Shown: positions 26,752 through 38,471 of the stretch, piece after piece
Numbering within the stretch: position 1 is the first letter of the stretch
Layout: every line of letters starts with the position of its first letter
Assembly (NCBI GenBank): GCA_016808115.1
Contig: JAEQBH010002443.1
Location: 1-64,000, forward strand
Source: Tetrastigma voinierianum
Lineage: Eukaryota > Streptophyta > Magnoliopsida > Vitales > Vitaceae
DNA: 64,000 bases
Reading direction: 5' to 3'
Program-made: the position numbers and the translations under genes
Notes under the pieces: model-generated
The model's input: the letters and a program-made list of their open reading frames with translations, nothing else
What the model was told of the DNA's origin: nothing
Database searches by the model: none

Positions 26752-27699
26752 ATTGAATTTAAATATTCAGAATCATTGTTTTATAAAGATTAAATTTTGA
26801 GATTTATCTTCAATTAATTGCCTCAATTAAAAAAATTTAATTAAACAAAAATAAATTGTTCTTCAACGCCAGTAGGCGAAAGATTTATCTTTCCCGCAAC
26901 GCCGACGGACAATACACGCGTGAGGGCGCCGGTTTACGTCAACCGTGGTCGCTGTAGCGCCATTGTCGGGCACCATTGCCGGGCCGCTTTCAGCGCCGTA
27001 CACCGTGACATTAGAAGCTTCAATAAAGTGAGAAATATAATCACCGCACCGGTTAGCCGATTGTCATTATCACTTATTTGAATATGAAACTGAAATTCTC
27101 TTTTAAGATGTCCATGTATCCTCGTGATTTGAACATTTAGAAATTATTATTATATCCGACGAATGCCAATTTCTTTTGATTTTATTATGTTTCGATTATT
27201 GAATCGATGATTATTAAAGATATTATTTCCTTGATTTTTAACTCAAATAAAAGAATTAATTTCATCTTAGAAATTTATCCAAATGACAATTTATGTACTG
27301 TAAGGTTAACTAATTTAGATAATTGCCAAAGTAACATAAATTAGTGAGCCTTGTATTTATTGAATTGCATAAAAGGAATAAAGGGAGACTTATAAAATTC
27401 TTAACAATTCTCTTTATAATTAGGAGAATGAGACTAACCCAAAGGAGAGTCAATTTCTTATAATTATTAATTAATGGTTTTATTTTGTGTTGCTTAGAAA
27501 GGTAAAATTGATACCCAAAGGTAACATATAAATGACACAAAATAAGAAAAGTCGCTTTTAAGCCCCTCCAAGCGAACACCGGATACGTTAAAATTTACCC
27601 AAAAGGGTAATTTAATGATACTGGGTCATCATTGCTATTTATTTTATACTTGAGGCCTTATTGTGAAAGCATTGTTCTATTTTGTGCCGTAGCTCCCAC

Positions 27700-28470
27700 T
27701 TCACCTCTCTTGCATCTGTAATGACTGCTTTTACTGGTCGAACTTTTCCTCTCGAATCAGATGAAAGGGTTCACCTCACCGGGCGCATCGATCTCATCCT
27801 GCTTTAATAACGTATAAACCCCGTTTCACACGACAAGATCCGGAAAGCAAGCCGGAACAACTCGAAAAGCCCTGGGCAAGATCCAAATGCACTTAACCCG
27901 ATGTCAAAATACGAGAATGACTATTGCCACACATCAAGATCTTCTCTCCTCAAACCTAGTTTGCCCCTAATTTCAAATCACTGAGGAGCTCTAAACGTGC
28001 CGATAAGTCCCTCAGCACACATTGATGAGTTGAATTGACCACCATGAAATATGGGATGTATCGAAGGTATTCAAGAACATACTTTAAACATGACTCCAAA
28101 AGGTTGCAAAAGCTTAAGGCACTAAAGATGGGTATGGATGAGTCCTTCTAAGCATACTTTGTCCTTAACTAACTTCCATCATTGCTTACTCCATTCAAAA
28201 CCCACTATAATACGCAATGTGGATCGGCGTGGAACTTGGAATGAAATTTCACCAAGAATGTGTATATAAGAGGAAGTGAGATTAAGACAAGAAAGACATA
28301 ATCTTGCTCTTGTTGTAACTCATAGAGTCACGAAGAAGAAAGGAAAATTCAAAAAAGGAAAGAACTTTCCACCTAAGAAAAGTGGACCTGGGGAAGGTAG
28401 CCAGAGTCATGATGGAAAATTCACAGTAAGTTGCTACTTTTGTGGCAAGAAAGGCATGTGAAGAAGATCG
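27700..28470 (+). pseudogene. Copia gag remnant with broken zinc knuckle
   Basis: The clearest part is 28300-28461: a lysine-rich stretch (KKKGKFKKGKNFPPKKSG) followed by CYFCGKKGM then a stop. In the family this should read C-x2-C-x4-H-x4-C. Here the two cysteines remain, the histidine is replaced by Met and a stop follows. The upstream gag is only loosely readable, with many stops. Confidence 0.65.
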
Positions 28471-28689
28471 ACAAGCAGAAGGTTTCGTTCGAAAAGAGAG
28501 GTATAAATCTCTCTTTTGTATGTTATGAATCCAACTTGTCAAGTTCCTTCTAAATACTTACGGATTGATTCTTTCGAGCCACAACTCATGTGTGACTAAT
28601 TTAATGCAGGATTCCCACAACCAGAAACCAAAGGAAAGTTGGAAAAGTTCCTCTAAGAACCGCTGCCCCGTCGAGTGATGCTTGCTCGG

Positions 28690-29510
28690 GTACCTATCGC
28701 TACTATTGTGAGACAGTCATCTGACGGATCTTTAAACACTTTTTATGTAATTCCTTCATGTTCAGGAATTTATTTTCCTTGTCAAAATTAGATGCTACTG
28801 GATATTCTGTTTTATTCAGTTCTGGACAATTAAGTTTGATGTTAAATTCTGTTACAATTGGTTCTGGTATTTTACGTGATGGTTTATATAAAATTTCCTT
28901 GAATCATGAATTTGCTTGGTTCAAAACGTGGCTTAATTAATGAAAATTCTTCAATCTTGTGGCACAGAAGACTAGGGCACATCTCTAGGAAAAGAATTGA
29001 GAAATTAGTGAAGGAAGGAATTTTACAAAATCTTGACTTCACCGATTTTTTTGTGGCTGCATGGATTGCATAAGTGGAGAGCAAACTAAACATACAAAGA
29101 AAGGCAGTGCCACAAGAAGTAATGAGCTCCTTGGAGATAATTCATACGTATATTTGTGGGACCACTCTCTGCCTACGTTTTACAGAGATAAATATTTTAT
29201 CGTCTTTTATAGATGATCTATCTTTATTATGGTTATGTTTATCTAATGCATGAAAAGTCTCGTGCCATTGACATCTTCGAGATGTTCATAACAGAAAGCC
29301 CGAGACAATTAGATAAAAGTGATTAAAATTGTGAGATCGATCGAGGCGATGAATATTATGGCGTATATGATTGAATCGTGACAAAATCTTGGTCCTTTGC
29401 CAAATTCCTTGAAAGCATGGCATTCGTGTCGCGACACAATGCCCTGCACGCCTACGCCAGAATGGTGTTGCTGAAAGGCGTAATCGCACATTAATGGAAA
29501 TGGTTAGAGT
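28690..29510 (+). pseudogene. Copia pre-integrase and integrase remnant
   Basis: FSLSKLDATGYSV lies near 28770 and LWHRRLGHISRKRIEKLV near 28955-29010 (GAG-pre-integrase, HHCC region). The integrase core is damaged near 29130-29290. ARLRQNGVAERRNR-like sequence at about 29450-29490 corresponds to the conserved PQQNGVAERKNR motif preceding the catalytic glutamate. Several frame changes separate these blocks. Confidence 0.8.
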
Positions 29511-30139
29511 AAGGATGAATTACTCTTCGTACCTATTTTTATTAGGTGAAGCCTTGAAAACCAATATATCTTAAACAGTTCCTAGTAAGGCAGTTCCAAA
29601 ACTCCTTTCGGAAGTTATGGACCCCAGGAAACCTAGCTCGGACATATACATATGGAGCAGTGGTTGTCCAATGAGGCAAGAATCTATAACCCAATAGAGA
29701 AAAGCTTGATTCAAGAACGATGACCGATATTTCATTGGCTATACCTGGATGAATCAAAAGGGTATAGATTTTATTGTCCTAACCACAAGCAGGAGAATAG
29801 TTGAAACCTGGGTGAATGCTCTGATTCTTAGAGAATGGCTTAAATTAGTGGAGTAATGAAATCAAGAAAGGTAGATGTTGAAGAGATAAGAGTGGATATC
29901 CCACCACTTTTTTTACCTCAAGAAATTATTGTCCCTCAACCTATTCAACAAGTTGAGGAAAATGAGCAACATAATAGAGATGGTTCATTACCATCAGAAA
30001 ATATTGCCATTGAAAATGTTGTGTTAACCTACACTCCTTTGAGGATCTCAAAGAGAAAGGAGACTTGCCATTACATGATTATGTGGTGTATTTACGTGAA
30101 TCGATTTTGATATTAGGATAAGTGGAAGGATCCTATTGC

Positions 30140-30770
30140 TTTCACAAGCCATGGAAAGTGATGATTCTAGTAAATGGATGGAAGCTATAAATGAAGAGTT
30201 GAAATCTATGGCCCATAACGGTGTCTGGGATCTCATCAAATTGCCTAATAGTTGTAAACTGCTATCGTAAATGAGTCTTTAAAAGACAAAAGCGACGCTA
30301 AAGGCACATCGAACGTATTTAAGGACAGACCGGCCAAAGGTTTCACTCAAGGAAGGTATCGACATAAAGATACCTCTCTCCGCTTTCCAAGAAAGATACG
30401 CTTAGAATCATCATGGCACTTGTAGCTCATTTTGATTTAGAGTTACATCAAATGAATGTGAAAACTGCATTCTTAAATGGGAATTTGGATGAAGATATCT
30501 ACATGGAACAACCTGAAGGGTTCGCAAAGAAAGGAAATGAACACCTAGTTTGCAAATTAAAGAAACCCATTTACTGCCTTAAACAAGCTCCGCACAATGG
30601 TATATTAAGTTTAATAATACCATTACATATTTCTGATTTAAAGAGAACATTGTCGATCGCAGGTATATATCTCAAAAAGTTAGTGGGAGCAAGTTTATAT
30701 TTCTCGATAACGTATGTGGATGATATTTGCTTGCTAGCGTTGATCTTGGTTTATTAGGTGAAATCAAGGA
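30140..30770 (+). pseudogene. Copia reverse transcriptase remnant
   Basis: Readable blocks are SSKWMEAINEELKSM (about 30165), HFDLELHQMNVKTAFLNGNL (30428-30487), DEDIYMEQPEGFAKKG and LKKPIYCLKQAP (to about 30592), then ITYVDDICLL near 30707-30735 with the YVDD catalytic motif. Stops and a shift separate the first block from the rest. Confidence 0.85.
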
Positions 30771-31049
30771 ATAATCTCTAAAAACTTTCATATGGTTTAT
30801 ATGCGAGGCAAACTATGTTATCGCATCGAGATCTTTAGGATCGATCTCGAGGGAGTGATAGGTTTATCTCATAGCGATATATTGATCGGGTTTTAGAGAG
30901 ATTTAATATGCAAATATGTTCATCTGGGTATTGCACCTATATTGAAAGATGACAAACAAGTAAAATGCAAAGGCCCAAGGAATACCACATGGAAAAGGGA
31001 GCAAATGAAGAAAATTCTTACGCATCACCGTGGGAGTTTGATGTACGCC

Positions 31050-31680
31050 AAACATGTACAAGACCGATATCACTGTTGTAGGTATGTTAGGAAGATACCA
31101 AAGTGATCCAAGATTCGAACACCGGAAAGTCATGGTAGCGTCACGAGGTACTTACAAGGGACAAAGGATTATATGCTCACATATAAAAGATCTCGAAAAA
31201 TTAGGAGGTTGCCTGCTACTCGCATTCGATTATGGTGGTTGTCTCGATAGCTTAAAGTCAACTTCGTGGATTTGTCTTTATGCTAGCAAATGGGGCAATC
31301 TCGTGGGAAGAGGGAAAACAATCAATTGACGTCAAATCTACCGATGGAGCATGCAGTTTGTTGCTTTGTCTGAAGTCAAGTCATGCTTTATGGTTGCGAA
31401 TTGCCTTCTCGGCTCGGGTGTCAAGCCGACTTTATCGCTTAAACCTAGAATATATCGCTGATAACACCGCAATGCTTTTCTTTCTAAGAATGACAAATTT
31501 TCTAAGGATCGTAAAACACATGGATTTAAAGTATTTAGTTGTTAAAGAAACAATCCGTAAACAACAAGTGTCAATTGAAAATATTAGGACTATTAATTTA
31601 TGATTACGCTGATCCATTAACTAAAGGATTACTTCCAAAGGCATATTTAGAACATGTTGGTGAGCGACGGGCTTTTTGGC
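31050..31680 (+). pseudogene. Copia RNase H remnant
   Basis: The segment shows VVGMLGRYQSDP (about 31078), GGCLDSLKSTSW (31233-31272), MLANGAISWEEGKQSI (31280-31327), SSHALWLRIAFS, IADNTAMLFF, KHMDLKYLVVKETIRK and ADPLTKGLLPKAYLEHV near 31608-31660. These are the ordered landmarks of the C-terminal copia RNase H. Two frame changes break it. Confidence 0.85.
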
Positions 31681-32097
31681 AATCCATAATATGTATGATA
31701 ATGAAATTATGGTTATGTAATTGACAATTTGCGCATTAAAATTGTTTCTCGTTTTTATTCTTGTTTTTCACTATGGGTAGACGTTTTATTGCTTGATAAA
31801 CAATAATTGTCTTGACAAGACAAATTTATGGGCTATTTGACATTAAGGATCAAGCTTAGTAAGGGTTATTGATGTATGCATTCGGGGCTTTAAACATTTA
31901 CATTACTGGCTACGTGACCGCCTATGACTCGATTTATAATCTAAACCGATTCGGGGATATGGTATATGATTTGGACATATTAAGCAAGTTTATTGAAATC
32001 GTGATCACGTGTCAAATTTATTTTCCAATATATATTTTATATGTAACCTAAATATATTATAATTTTCATAATCGGTTTAGTGGGTCAAGTGAGAGAA

Positions 32098-32638
32098 TGT
32101 TATTTCCACATTAAAATTAAGTGGGTGGCCCACTAACCTAATATTTAGTCAATTAAAAGAATACTCAATATCTTTAAACCCGCATGGTATATTTACCTCG
32201 ATGAAAGTGGGTAAATTATAATAAATATAATTTATTATTTTGGAATAAGAACAGTTGTTAATAATAAATATAATTTATTATTTTGGAATAAGAACAGTTA
32301 TTCGAATAACACGTTTAGAACGGTTTTTGAACGTGTATTCTTGGCCCTCTTCTCCTATCAATAAGTTATATATATAGAAACCCCTTCATGTGCGGTTAGG
32401 GCACTCTTCCATCAATTACATAAAACAATTTTGTGTATCAAAGTTTGATAAGGAGAAGAAGAGATCAAAGATTTAAGATCTATAAATTGAAGGGAAATCT
32501 CTCATGGTCAAGCAAGTGTTCTTCAAATTGAGATGTAATCTATATTTTTATTATTATTATTATTATTTTATTATCGTAGATGAGTTTAATTCAATGATCT
32601 GGTTATCATATTAAGCACTTTCATATTAAATCTCAACA
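32098..32638 (+). repeat. 3' LTR of the plus-strand copia element
   Basis: 541 bp. It is longer than the 5' LTR mainly because a block of about 43 bp (AATAAATATAATTTATTATT core) is tandemly duplicated at about 32218-32300. The duplication is absent from the 5' LTR, so it arose after integration. Confidence 0.9.
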
Positions 32639-32643
32639 GATTA

Positions 32644-34228
32644 AGTATCATATCTTTCAAACAAGAGGTCAAGGGTTTGAACCCTTTATAAACATATTTT
32701 TCCCAATTTTCGCTACACAAGTTCAAAAATAAAATTATATTATCACTTCATAAATATAATAAAACTTTTAAAACATAATTTTAGCTTGTTATACATGCAG
32801 GAGAAGTTGTGTTTCAATTCATTGATTTGAGAATAATCATAAATATGACATAAAACATAAAATATATGGTTTAGTATTATTTCATCCAACATAATTATGT
32901 TTCAAGTATGATAGTAGTTATATAGTACTACATTAATATATTATAGGAAATATCTTGATACTATTCATCATGGTAGTATCTAGACATTAATGCAATACCT
33001 CATGTTATTAGGATAATACCTATGTATTATTATACCTGAAACACAATTATTTTATATGAAACCATATATACTGAATCATGTATTTTTTAGTTTTTATGCA
33101 ATTTTTACAATTATTCTCTAATCAATATTGGACTGAAACACTAGTTTTCCTTATATGGTTTACCCTTGCCAGTTTTTATAACTAAGTTTCCATCCCTCAA
33201 CGCATGCAAGAAGAAATGTCCAAGTCGATATTGTAGCAGGTAGAATAGACAATGAATGTTAGAGAGATTTGGATTTGGATTTGGACCCATTAATTCTAAC
33301 CATTTAATAATGACAATAATACGAAAACATGAATAAAAATCTATGTATTAATTATGGAAATAACGTGCAATATAGGACTTACAGTTGAGACTGATTTCTT
33401 ATGAATCGACTCCCATATGAGCAGCATGGTATTCTGAGTTTCTTCATAATTCTCCGCCTCCAAAAAGGTCAAAAGGGCCAAACATTATGATATCTGCATT
33501 AAATTTCGAAATTATTAAAAATCATATTATTAATACCATATGGGGAACTTAGGAATAATTGTAAATATGATATAAATAATATAAAGATCATGTTTTGCAA
33601 CAAACGGATAGTTAATAGCTGTTAGCTGTTATATTAGCGGTTTACTATTAATTGATTCTATTAGCTGTTTCATAAAATGACTAATAAGGATATTGACACA
33701 ATTTATTGTTTAGTATTTTTTTATTAATAATTTAGATTTATAAGGTGAGTTTATTGGAAGTACAATATATACTAATATTGAATAATTAAAAAATCATTTA
33801 TAGAAAAACAATAGTCATTTTCAAAATTTTAAATATACAAACAACTTGATGTCAATTTACAAAAAAAAAAAATATTAATCTTGTGCAAAATAGAAAAATA
33901 CACGTATTATTTATCAATAGAGTTGTGAACAAATTTTTTTATATGTAAATTAGTGATAAATGTCATATTTTTAATATGTCATTTCTTCATAGTAATTAGA
34001 TATTAACAACTTTGAGAGAACCTTAAGGTAAATATAGTAATTATTGACAATTTTATGACAAATTTGTTTTTTTAACTCCACATATACAATCTTCTATTTG
34101 GAAAATGTTATTGGGAGCAACATTAGAAGTTTTGACATGTTAATCATATAAAATTGGTAGAATCTTATAATTTTGGCACAAAACGCTTTCCGTCAAACAG
34201 GTCAAACTACATAATTCACTATATATAA
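32644..34228. other. AT-rich spacer with one MITE
   Basis: Apart from the MITE at 32880-33061, no gene is visible. A tRNA B-box-like phrase GGTCAAGGGTTTGAACCC at 32669-32686 could be a SINE remnant interrupted by the copia insertion. An AGCTGTTAGCTGTTATATTAG-like stretch at about 33615-33680 resembles small hAT-related elements but has no clear ends. Confidence 0.4.
32880..33061. mobile_element. MITE, intact copy (copy 1)
   Basis: A roughly 180-bp AT-rich non-coding unit. The left end TTTCAT..TAATTATGTTTCAAGTATGATA and the right end, read in reverse, TTTCAT..TAATTGTGTTTCAGGTATAATA match at nearly every position, so the terminal inverted repeats exceed 25 bp. A second copy with the same ends is split across 34229-58186. 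The superfamily is not clear because target duplications could not be fixed. Confidence 0.65.
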
Positions 34229-34284
34229 TAATTGTGTTTTAGGTATGATAGTATCAAGATACTATCTTAATAAACTGTAGGTAC

Positions 34285-34292
34285 TATATGAC
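34285..34292 (+). repeat. Left target site duplication of the hAT element
   Basis: TATATGAC directly precedes the left hAT terminus and is repeated exactly at 56294-56301. Eight base pairs is the diagnostic duplication length for hAT transposons. Confidence 0.9.
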
Positions 34293-35229
34293 TAGGCATA
34301 GCAACGGAGTGCCCCGCCCCACACTCGCTACGGCGACGAGGCGGGCGATGGGATTTTTGTCACAGAGTCGCGGGCAATCCCCACCCCATTGCCCCATAGT
34401 TTTTTTTTAATATATATGTAAAAATAAGTTTTTTTTTTTTTTGAAACCGTAAAAAAATAAGTTTTCATCCCATAAATGATAAATATTTGCAACATATAAA
34501 TTACAATAACTAATAAATATCATATTACATAATTATACAATATAGCTAACAAATTTAATTAGAAAAAATAAATACCAATATATAATAATATTGTTCCTAA
34601 TTAAAATAAAATAAAACATAATAAATATTACATATATCCAACATCATTAATATTATCCAATAACATCAATATTCATTAATATTGGAAAGTTTTTTGTTGA
34701 ATTAATATTACACTTTCCCTCCACAAATTTCCTGGAATCATACATAGTAAAATTATCATCCTAAGCAAAAAAATTCTTGTACACCCTTGATAGTTCTCCT
34801 TGTAGCAAAAGTAACCAAGCCATCGATGATAACCACCATCAAGAGTCAAGACCCTGTTGTGATGACATTGAAAATTAGATAAACTTATATCATCGGTAAT
34901 TTAGAAAGGCATTGAAAATTATATTAATCCATTTGGTGGTCACTAACAAGATAAAATAAATTACATAACAATGAAATTTAAGTTAGTACTATTAAAAGGG
35001 ATAAAAGAGGTGCCATAGTTGTGATGACAAGAAAACTGAATATTGACAAACAAATGTTAAGCCAAATGTTGCACATCATTATCATCAAGCCGTTGCTATC
35101 ATCATCACATCATCTCAACAACAAATGTTGTACATCTCTTGTATGGTGAAGCTAAAGAAGATGAATCTACCAATAAAATAAAAATAGTTAACACAAAAAA
35201 TTAATTAGAAAAAAAAACAAATATGATAC

Positions 35230-36483
35230 ATAAGCAAATAAATTTTTCATACCGTGCATTTCAGCCCACAACCAATCTTGAGCACACATCATTGCCTCCA
35301 ATGTCTTTGAATGAAGTCTACTTCTATGTGGACTAATAAATCTACCACTAGTACTGAATGCATCTAATGCTATCAGATATTTGAATTCGCTTAAAATATC
35401 TCGCTATTGTTTGCGTAAATTTGATATTTGCTTGAATTTGCTTTCCACCAAGATAATATATCAAAGTCACTTGATCTAAGCAATGCAGGCTCTTCCAAAT
35501 AAGTATCAATCTCTGATTTCCTAGCATCGAGATTAGTAGTACTACAAACAAATGCAACAAAACTTGCTAAACGATCTTTAGCCCCCACTTTTTTTCCAGC
35601 ACTAGTAGTCATCTCAAATTGAAAAGATGAAGTTAAAGATTGACTAACATTCCCACTTGAATGATACTTTTTCTTATATTCATCTACTAACTCATCACAA
35701 ATTTGTTGAACTTTTTCAATTTCATACACTGAATCTTCATTTCCAGGAAAATAAAACTCAACCAACTTCATCTTGAATCTTGGATCCAACACAGTTGCAA
35801 TAACCAATAGATTATGAATTTCACCCCAATATTTATTAAACTTTTCAATCATATTTGTGGCCATCAATCTAATCTCAACATAAGGAGATCCAATCAAATT
35901 AGACATTGACAACTTCATTTCACAAATATTTGGAAAATACAAATTGGAAACAACTCCAACATTTCACAAATCTCTTTGGCCAAATTCCAATCTAAATCAT
36001 TAGGAACATATTTATATTGTGGTTCTCTATGACTTAGACGAGGAAAGACATCCTTATAATCTATGGCGTTGCTGTTTAAAAATGTTGAATTCCATCTAGT
36101 CTTGCAATCAAGTACTAACTTTTTATCACAACAAATATTCAATTGACAAGTAGTTTCAACAAACTTTTCTAATCTCTTAGGTGTAGTTGTCCAAAAAGCA
36201 ACACTCTCTCAAAATTTTCTCAACACTCTCCTTAATTACTTCTAATCCTTCTTTTACTATCAAATTCAATATGTGTGCACAACAACGCATGTGAACAAAT
36301 TTCTCATTCAATATAAATGAGCTACTAGAAAGCTTACCTAAAAGAATGTTGATCAAAGCATCATTAGTTGTGCACTATTTACGCTAAAGAAGACAACTTG
36401 CGATCAACATTCCAATCAAATAAACAATCCATCAAAACCTTAGAGAGTGTCTCAGAGGTATGTGGGCAAGGCACATATATAAA
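35230..36483 (-). pseudogene. hAT transposase, 3' exon (catalytic and dimerisation region)
   Basis: From the minus strand: IYVPCPHTSE near 36470, KLVLDCKTRWNSTFL (36075-36125), VPNDLDWNLAKEICEMLE, then the segment 35942-35391 with LVIATVLDPRFKMKLVEFYF, a DUF4413-like stretch and KSEIDTYLEEP..DFDILSWWKANSSKY, the start of the hAT C-terminal dimerisation domain. Past a frameshift near 35400 it continues AFSTSGRFISPHRSRLH to MMCAQDWLWAEM near 35250. This is the RICESLEEPER/DAYSLEEPER-type hAT family, which cuts and pastes DNA using an RNase H-like fold. Frameshifts near 35400 and 36150-36400 and changes in the usual SES-A-FS segment make it inactive. Its first intron (36484-36554, GT..AG) can still be seen. 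Confidence 0.88.
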
Positions 36484-36565
36484 CTTGTAATTGAAACAAA
36501 ATTAAATTATAACAAAATATAGAAGTAAATCAAATAATTTTATTTAAAATGTACCTTATTACCTC

Positions 36566-37119
36566 TGGGCTTTTAAAGTGCCCGTGAACTCGGATTTTCA
36601 GTCGCCGATCGTCGAGCATTAACCTACCGGCATGTACCCGCAAACAAACAAGAAAATCCACGGTGGTGCGCCCACCGCCTCCGATGCCCAAGTCAGATCG
36701 TAGAATTTGGAGTAAAAGAGTCATTTTTCGCAAGAAAGAATGTCGTACCTTCCTTGTTGTGATTCCTCCTTCCTTTATGGAGGAGAAAGATGATCCGATT
36801 TCCATGGAAAGTGGGTGATTTCCTTCCAAAACGCCACATGACCTATTCTTCCTTTGATGACCCGTTGATGCAACCCAGCCCTGTGCAGCTCACCACCGCT
36901 AAAACTGCTATGTGTGTGTGTGTGGTAGGGGGCGGCCTTTAAACCGAGATCACCGGCAATCATTAGTCGACCGTCTTCTTAAATATGGCTCCACTAGAGA
37001 TGATAAGTCTAGGTGTCGTGATCCCACGACCACTAGGAAGCGTGATACTTGGGCTCGGGCCTCATGTGTAAAGGTGTTTGGGCCCGTGAACGGGTAGAGT
37101 CGGCTCGGGCATGGTACCA
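36566..37119 (-). repeat. 3' LTR of the Tat provirus
   Basis: It shares with 53568-54124 the phrases ATTCCTCCTTCCTTTATGGA, AGATGAT.CGATT..CATGG and GTGTTTG near the end. The copies are clearly diverged by substitutions and small indels. On the minus strand it begins TGGTACC after GGAAAAGGGGCA (polypurine tract, 37121-37133). Confidence 0.75.
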
Positions 37120-38471
37120 TTAATGCCCCTTTTCCGGCCAGGAGGTCGGCCTTCCCCCTACCGGAAAAAGAGAACGCTTGTGACTAGTTTGTGTGGGGGA
37201 ATAAGGACTATTAATGCTCTGTGATGTTCCAATGTGCGCACACGGAATTTTCTATTTTCGTGTCACATTTCGATGCAAATTTATTGGGGTTCCTCAAGCC
37301 GAGGTCTCATAAAAGGCTCTCATGGTGGTGGGATTCCTTTGTGCCACCTGTTGCCGGTTTTTCGCCGGGAGATATGATTAGGTGCGTCGCCTGGGCATCG
37401 CGATGTCGCATTCTTTTCCTCGACGCTTCATGGAAAGAGGGCTTGGCGAAGCGGGCTCGACGTGATTTTCAACTATGGATCGACCAAGGCCGCAAGGACC
37501 GAGCTGGGCGTGCTAATTTGCATTTTGGAGAATATTTTCGAGCCTTATGTGCCCCCTTGCTTACCCTTGGGTGGTTCAAAAACTTGAATGGAAACCTTTG
37601 CTCCGCGATAGGCTCTTTTGATGAACCCCTGGAGCTTTTTCTCTAAATTTTTTAGACCTCTCTTCTTCTTTCTTCTTCTTCTTCTTATTCTCATGTGCTC
37701 TTTTTCTTTCTTTTTCTTGGTCTATATTGGGTTATGTAACTGCCGAAGTGTGATCGCTTTATTGTAAGTGTTTGTTATGTAATTGTGGAACACGACAGAA
37801 TTAATGAAATTACATTTCTCGATATTTTTTGCGCCCTTGCATAATTTATTCCTTTTACGCCCTGATTCCTGGCTGCAGGTGGATCGACTCCTCGAGTCAC
37901 AGGTCGTGACATTTGATAAACTTGGAAATGGACCGCCCCAATGCTTCTCATGAACGTAACATAATCTACCGACCCAAACCCAACAGCTAGGGATGGCAGC
38001 CAAGGGGCTCACGAGCCTAGCACACGCTATCTTCGTGCCCTGTGAAGCGGCCGCTGCCAGATTCAAATTTCCGTAGAGGTGATGAGTCAATGCATTTAAT
38101 GCATTTGTAGACGCTGTATTAATTTGATATAGGAGTCATCATTGATTTCACCTATTCCTCTTTCTGCATCGCCTCGCTTTCTCCCCGCTAAGAGCTTCGC
38201 CGCGAATATTCTGGTACATCGCGAACCGTTTCACTAGGCACTTGTTTCCTCCTTATTTTTCAGGTGAACATAGTTTTTGCTCTAGATACATTTAGTTTCG
38301 GTTGCCGGCACGTTTCCGTGACAGAGTCGTAGGGGGGTGTCCTTAGGGCATGCTAGAACTGGGTGAATCTTCCTTGGGTCCAATGGGTTCACATAGGTTC
38401 TCTTCTTTTACCAGTTTGGTATTGTGACTTAGGGCTGATTTTGATCTTTTTGCCTCCTCTCTGCTTGCAGT
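37120..38471 (+). other. Region between Tat 3' LTR and the antisense ORF, probable antisense leader
   Basis: It contains a CTT-rich tract (37661-37690) and several acceptor-like pyrimidine-AG sites. Of these, TTTCAG at about 38259-38264 and the CTGCTTGCAG at 38461-38470 directly before the ATG at 38472 are the best. The 141-aa frame at 37221-37646 has no recognisable domain. It is probably a promoter or 5' leader for the plus-strand ORF. Confidence 0.4.

Larger units (their letters stand above)
26225..32638 (+). mobile_element. Complete but mutated Ty1/copia provirus, plus strand
   Basis: Two LTRs (26225-26734 and 32098-32638) both begin TGTTATT and end AATCTCAACA. They are flanked by the perfect 5-bp duplication GATTA (26220-26224 and 32639-32643). 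A Met-tRNA-like PBS follows the 5' LTR and a purine-rich CAAGTGAGAGAA precedes the 3' LTR. Coding order is gag with a damaged CCHC knuckle, pre-integrase, integrase, RT, RNase H: Ty1/copia, with RNase H wording typical of the Tork/TNT1-like group (lineage is inference). LTR differences are numerous and all domains carry stops, so the insertion is not recent. Confidence 0.92.

Noticed and set aside
32669..32686. tRNA B-box-like GGTCAAGGGTTTGAACCC
   Set aside because: There is no cloverleaf around it and no convincing A box; at most a SINE fragment.
33600..33700. AGCTGTTAGCTGTTA-like stretch as a second hAT-related MITE
   Set aside because: No matching terminal inverted repeat or target duplication could be placed.
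37221..37646. 141-aa plus-strand ORF between Tat 3' LTR and the antisense ORF
   Set aside because: No domain recognised and it is separated from the antisense ORF by many stops; it could be leader sequence.
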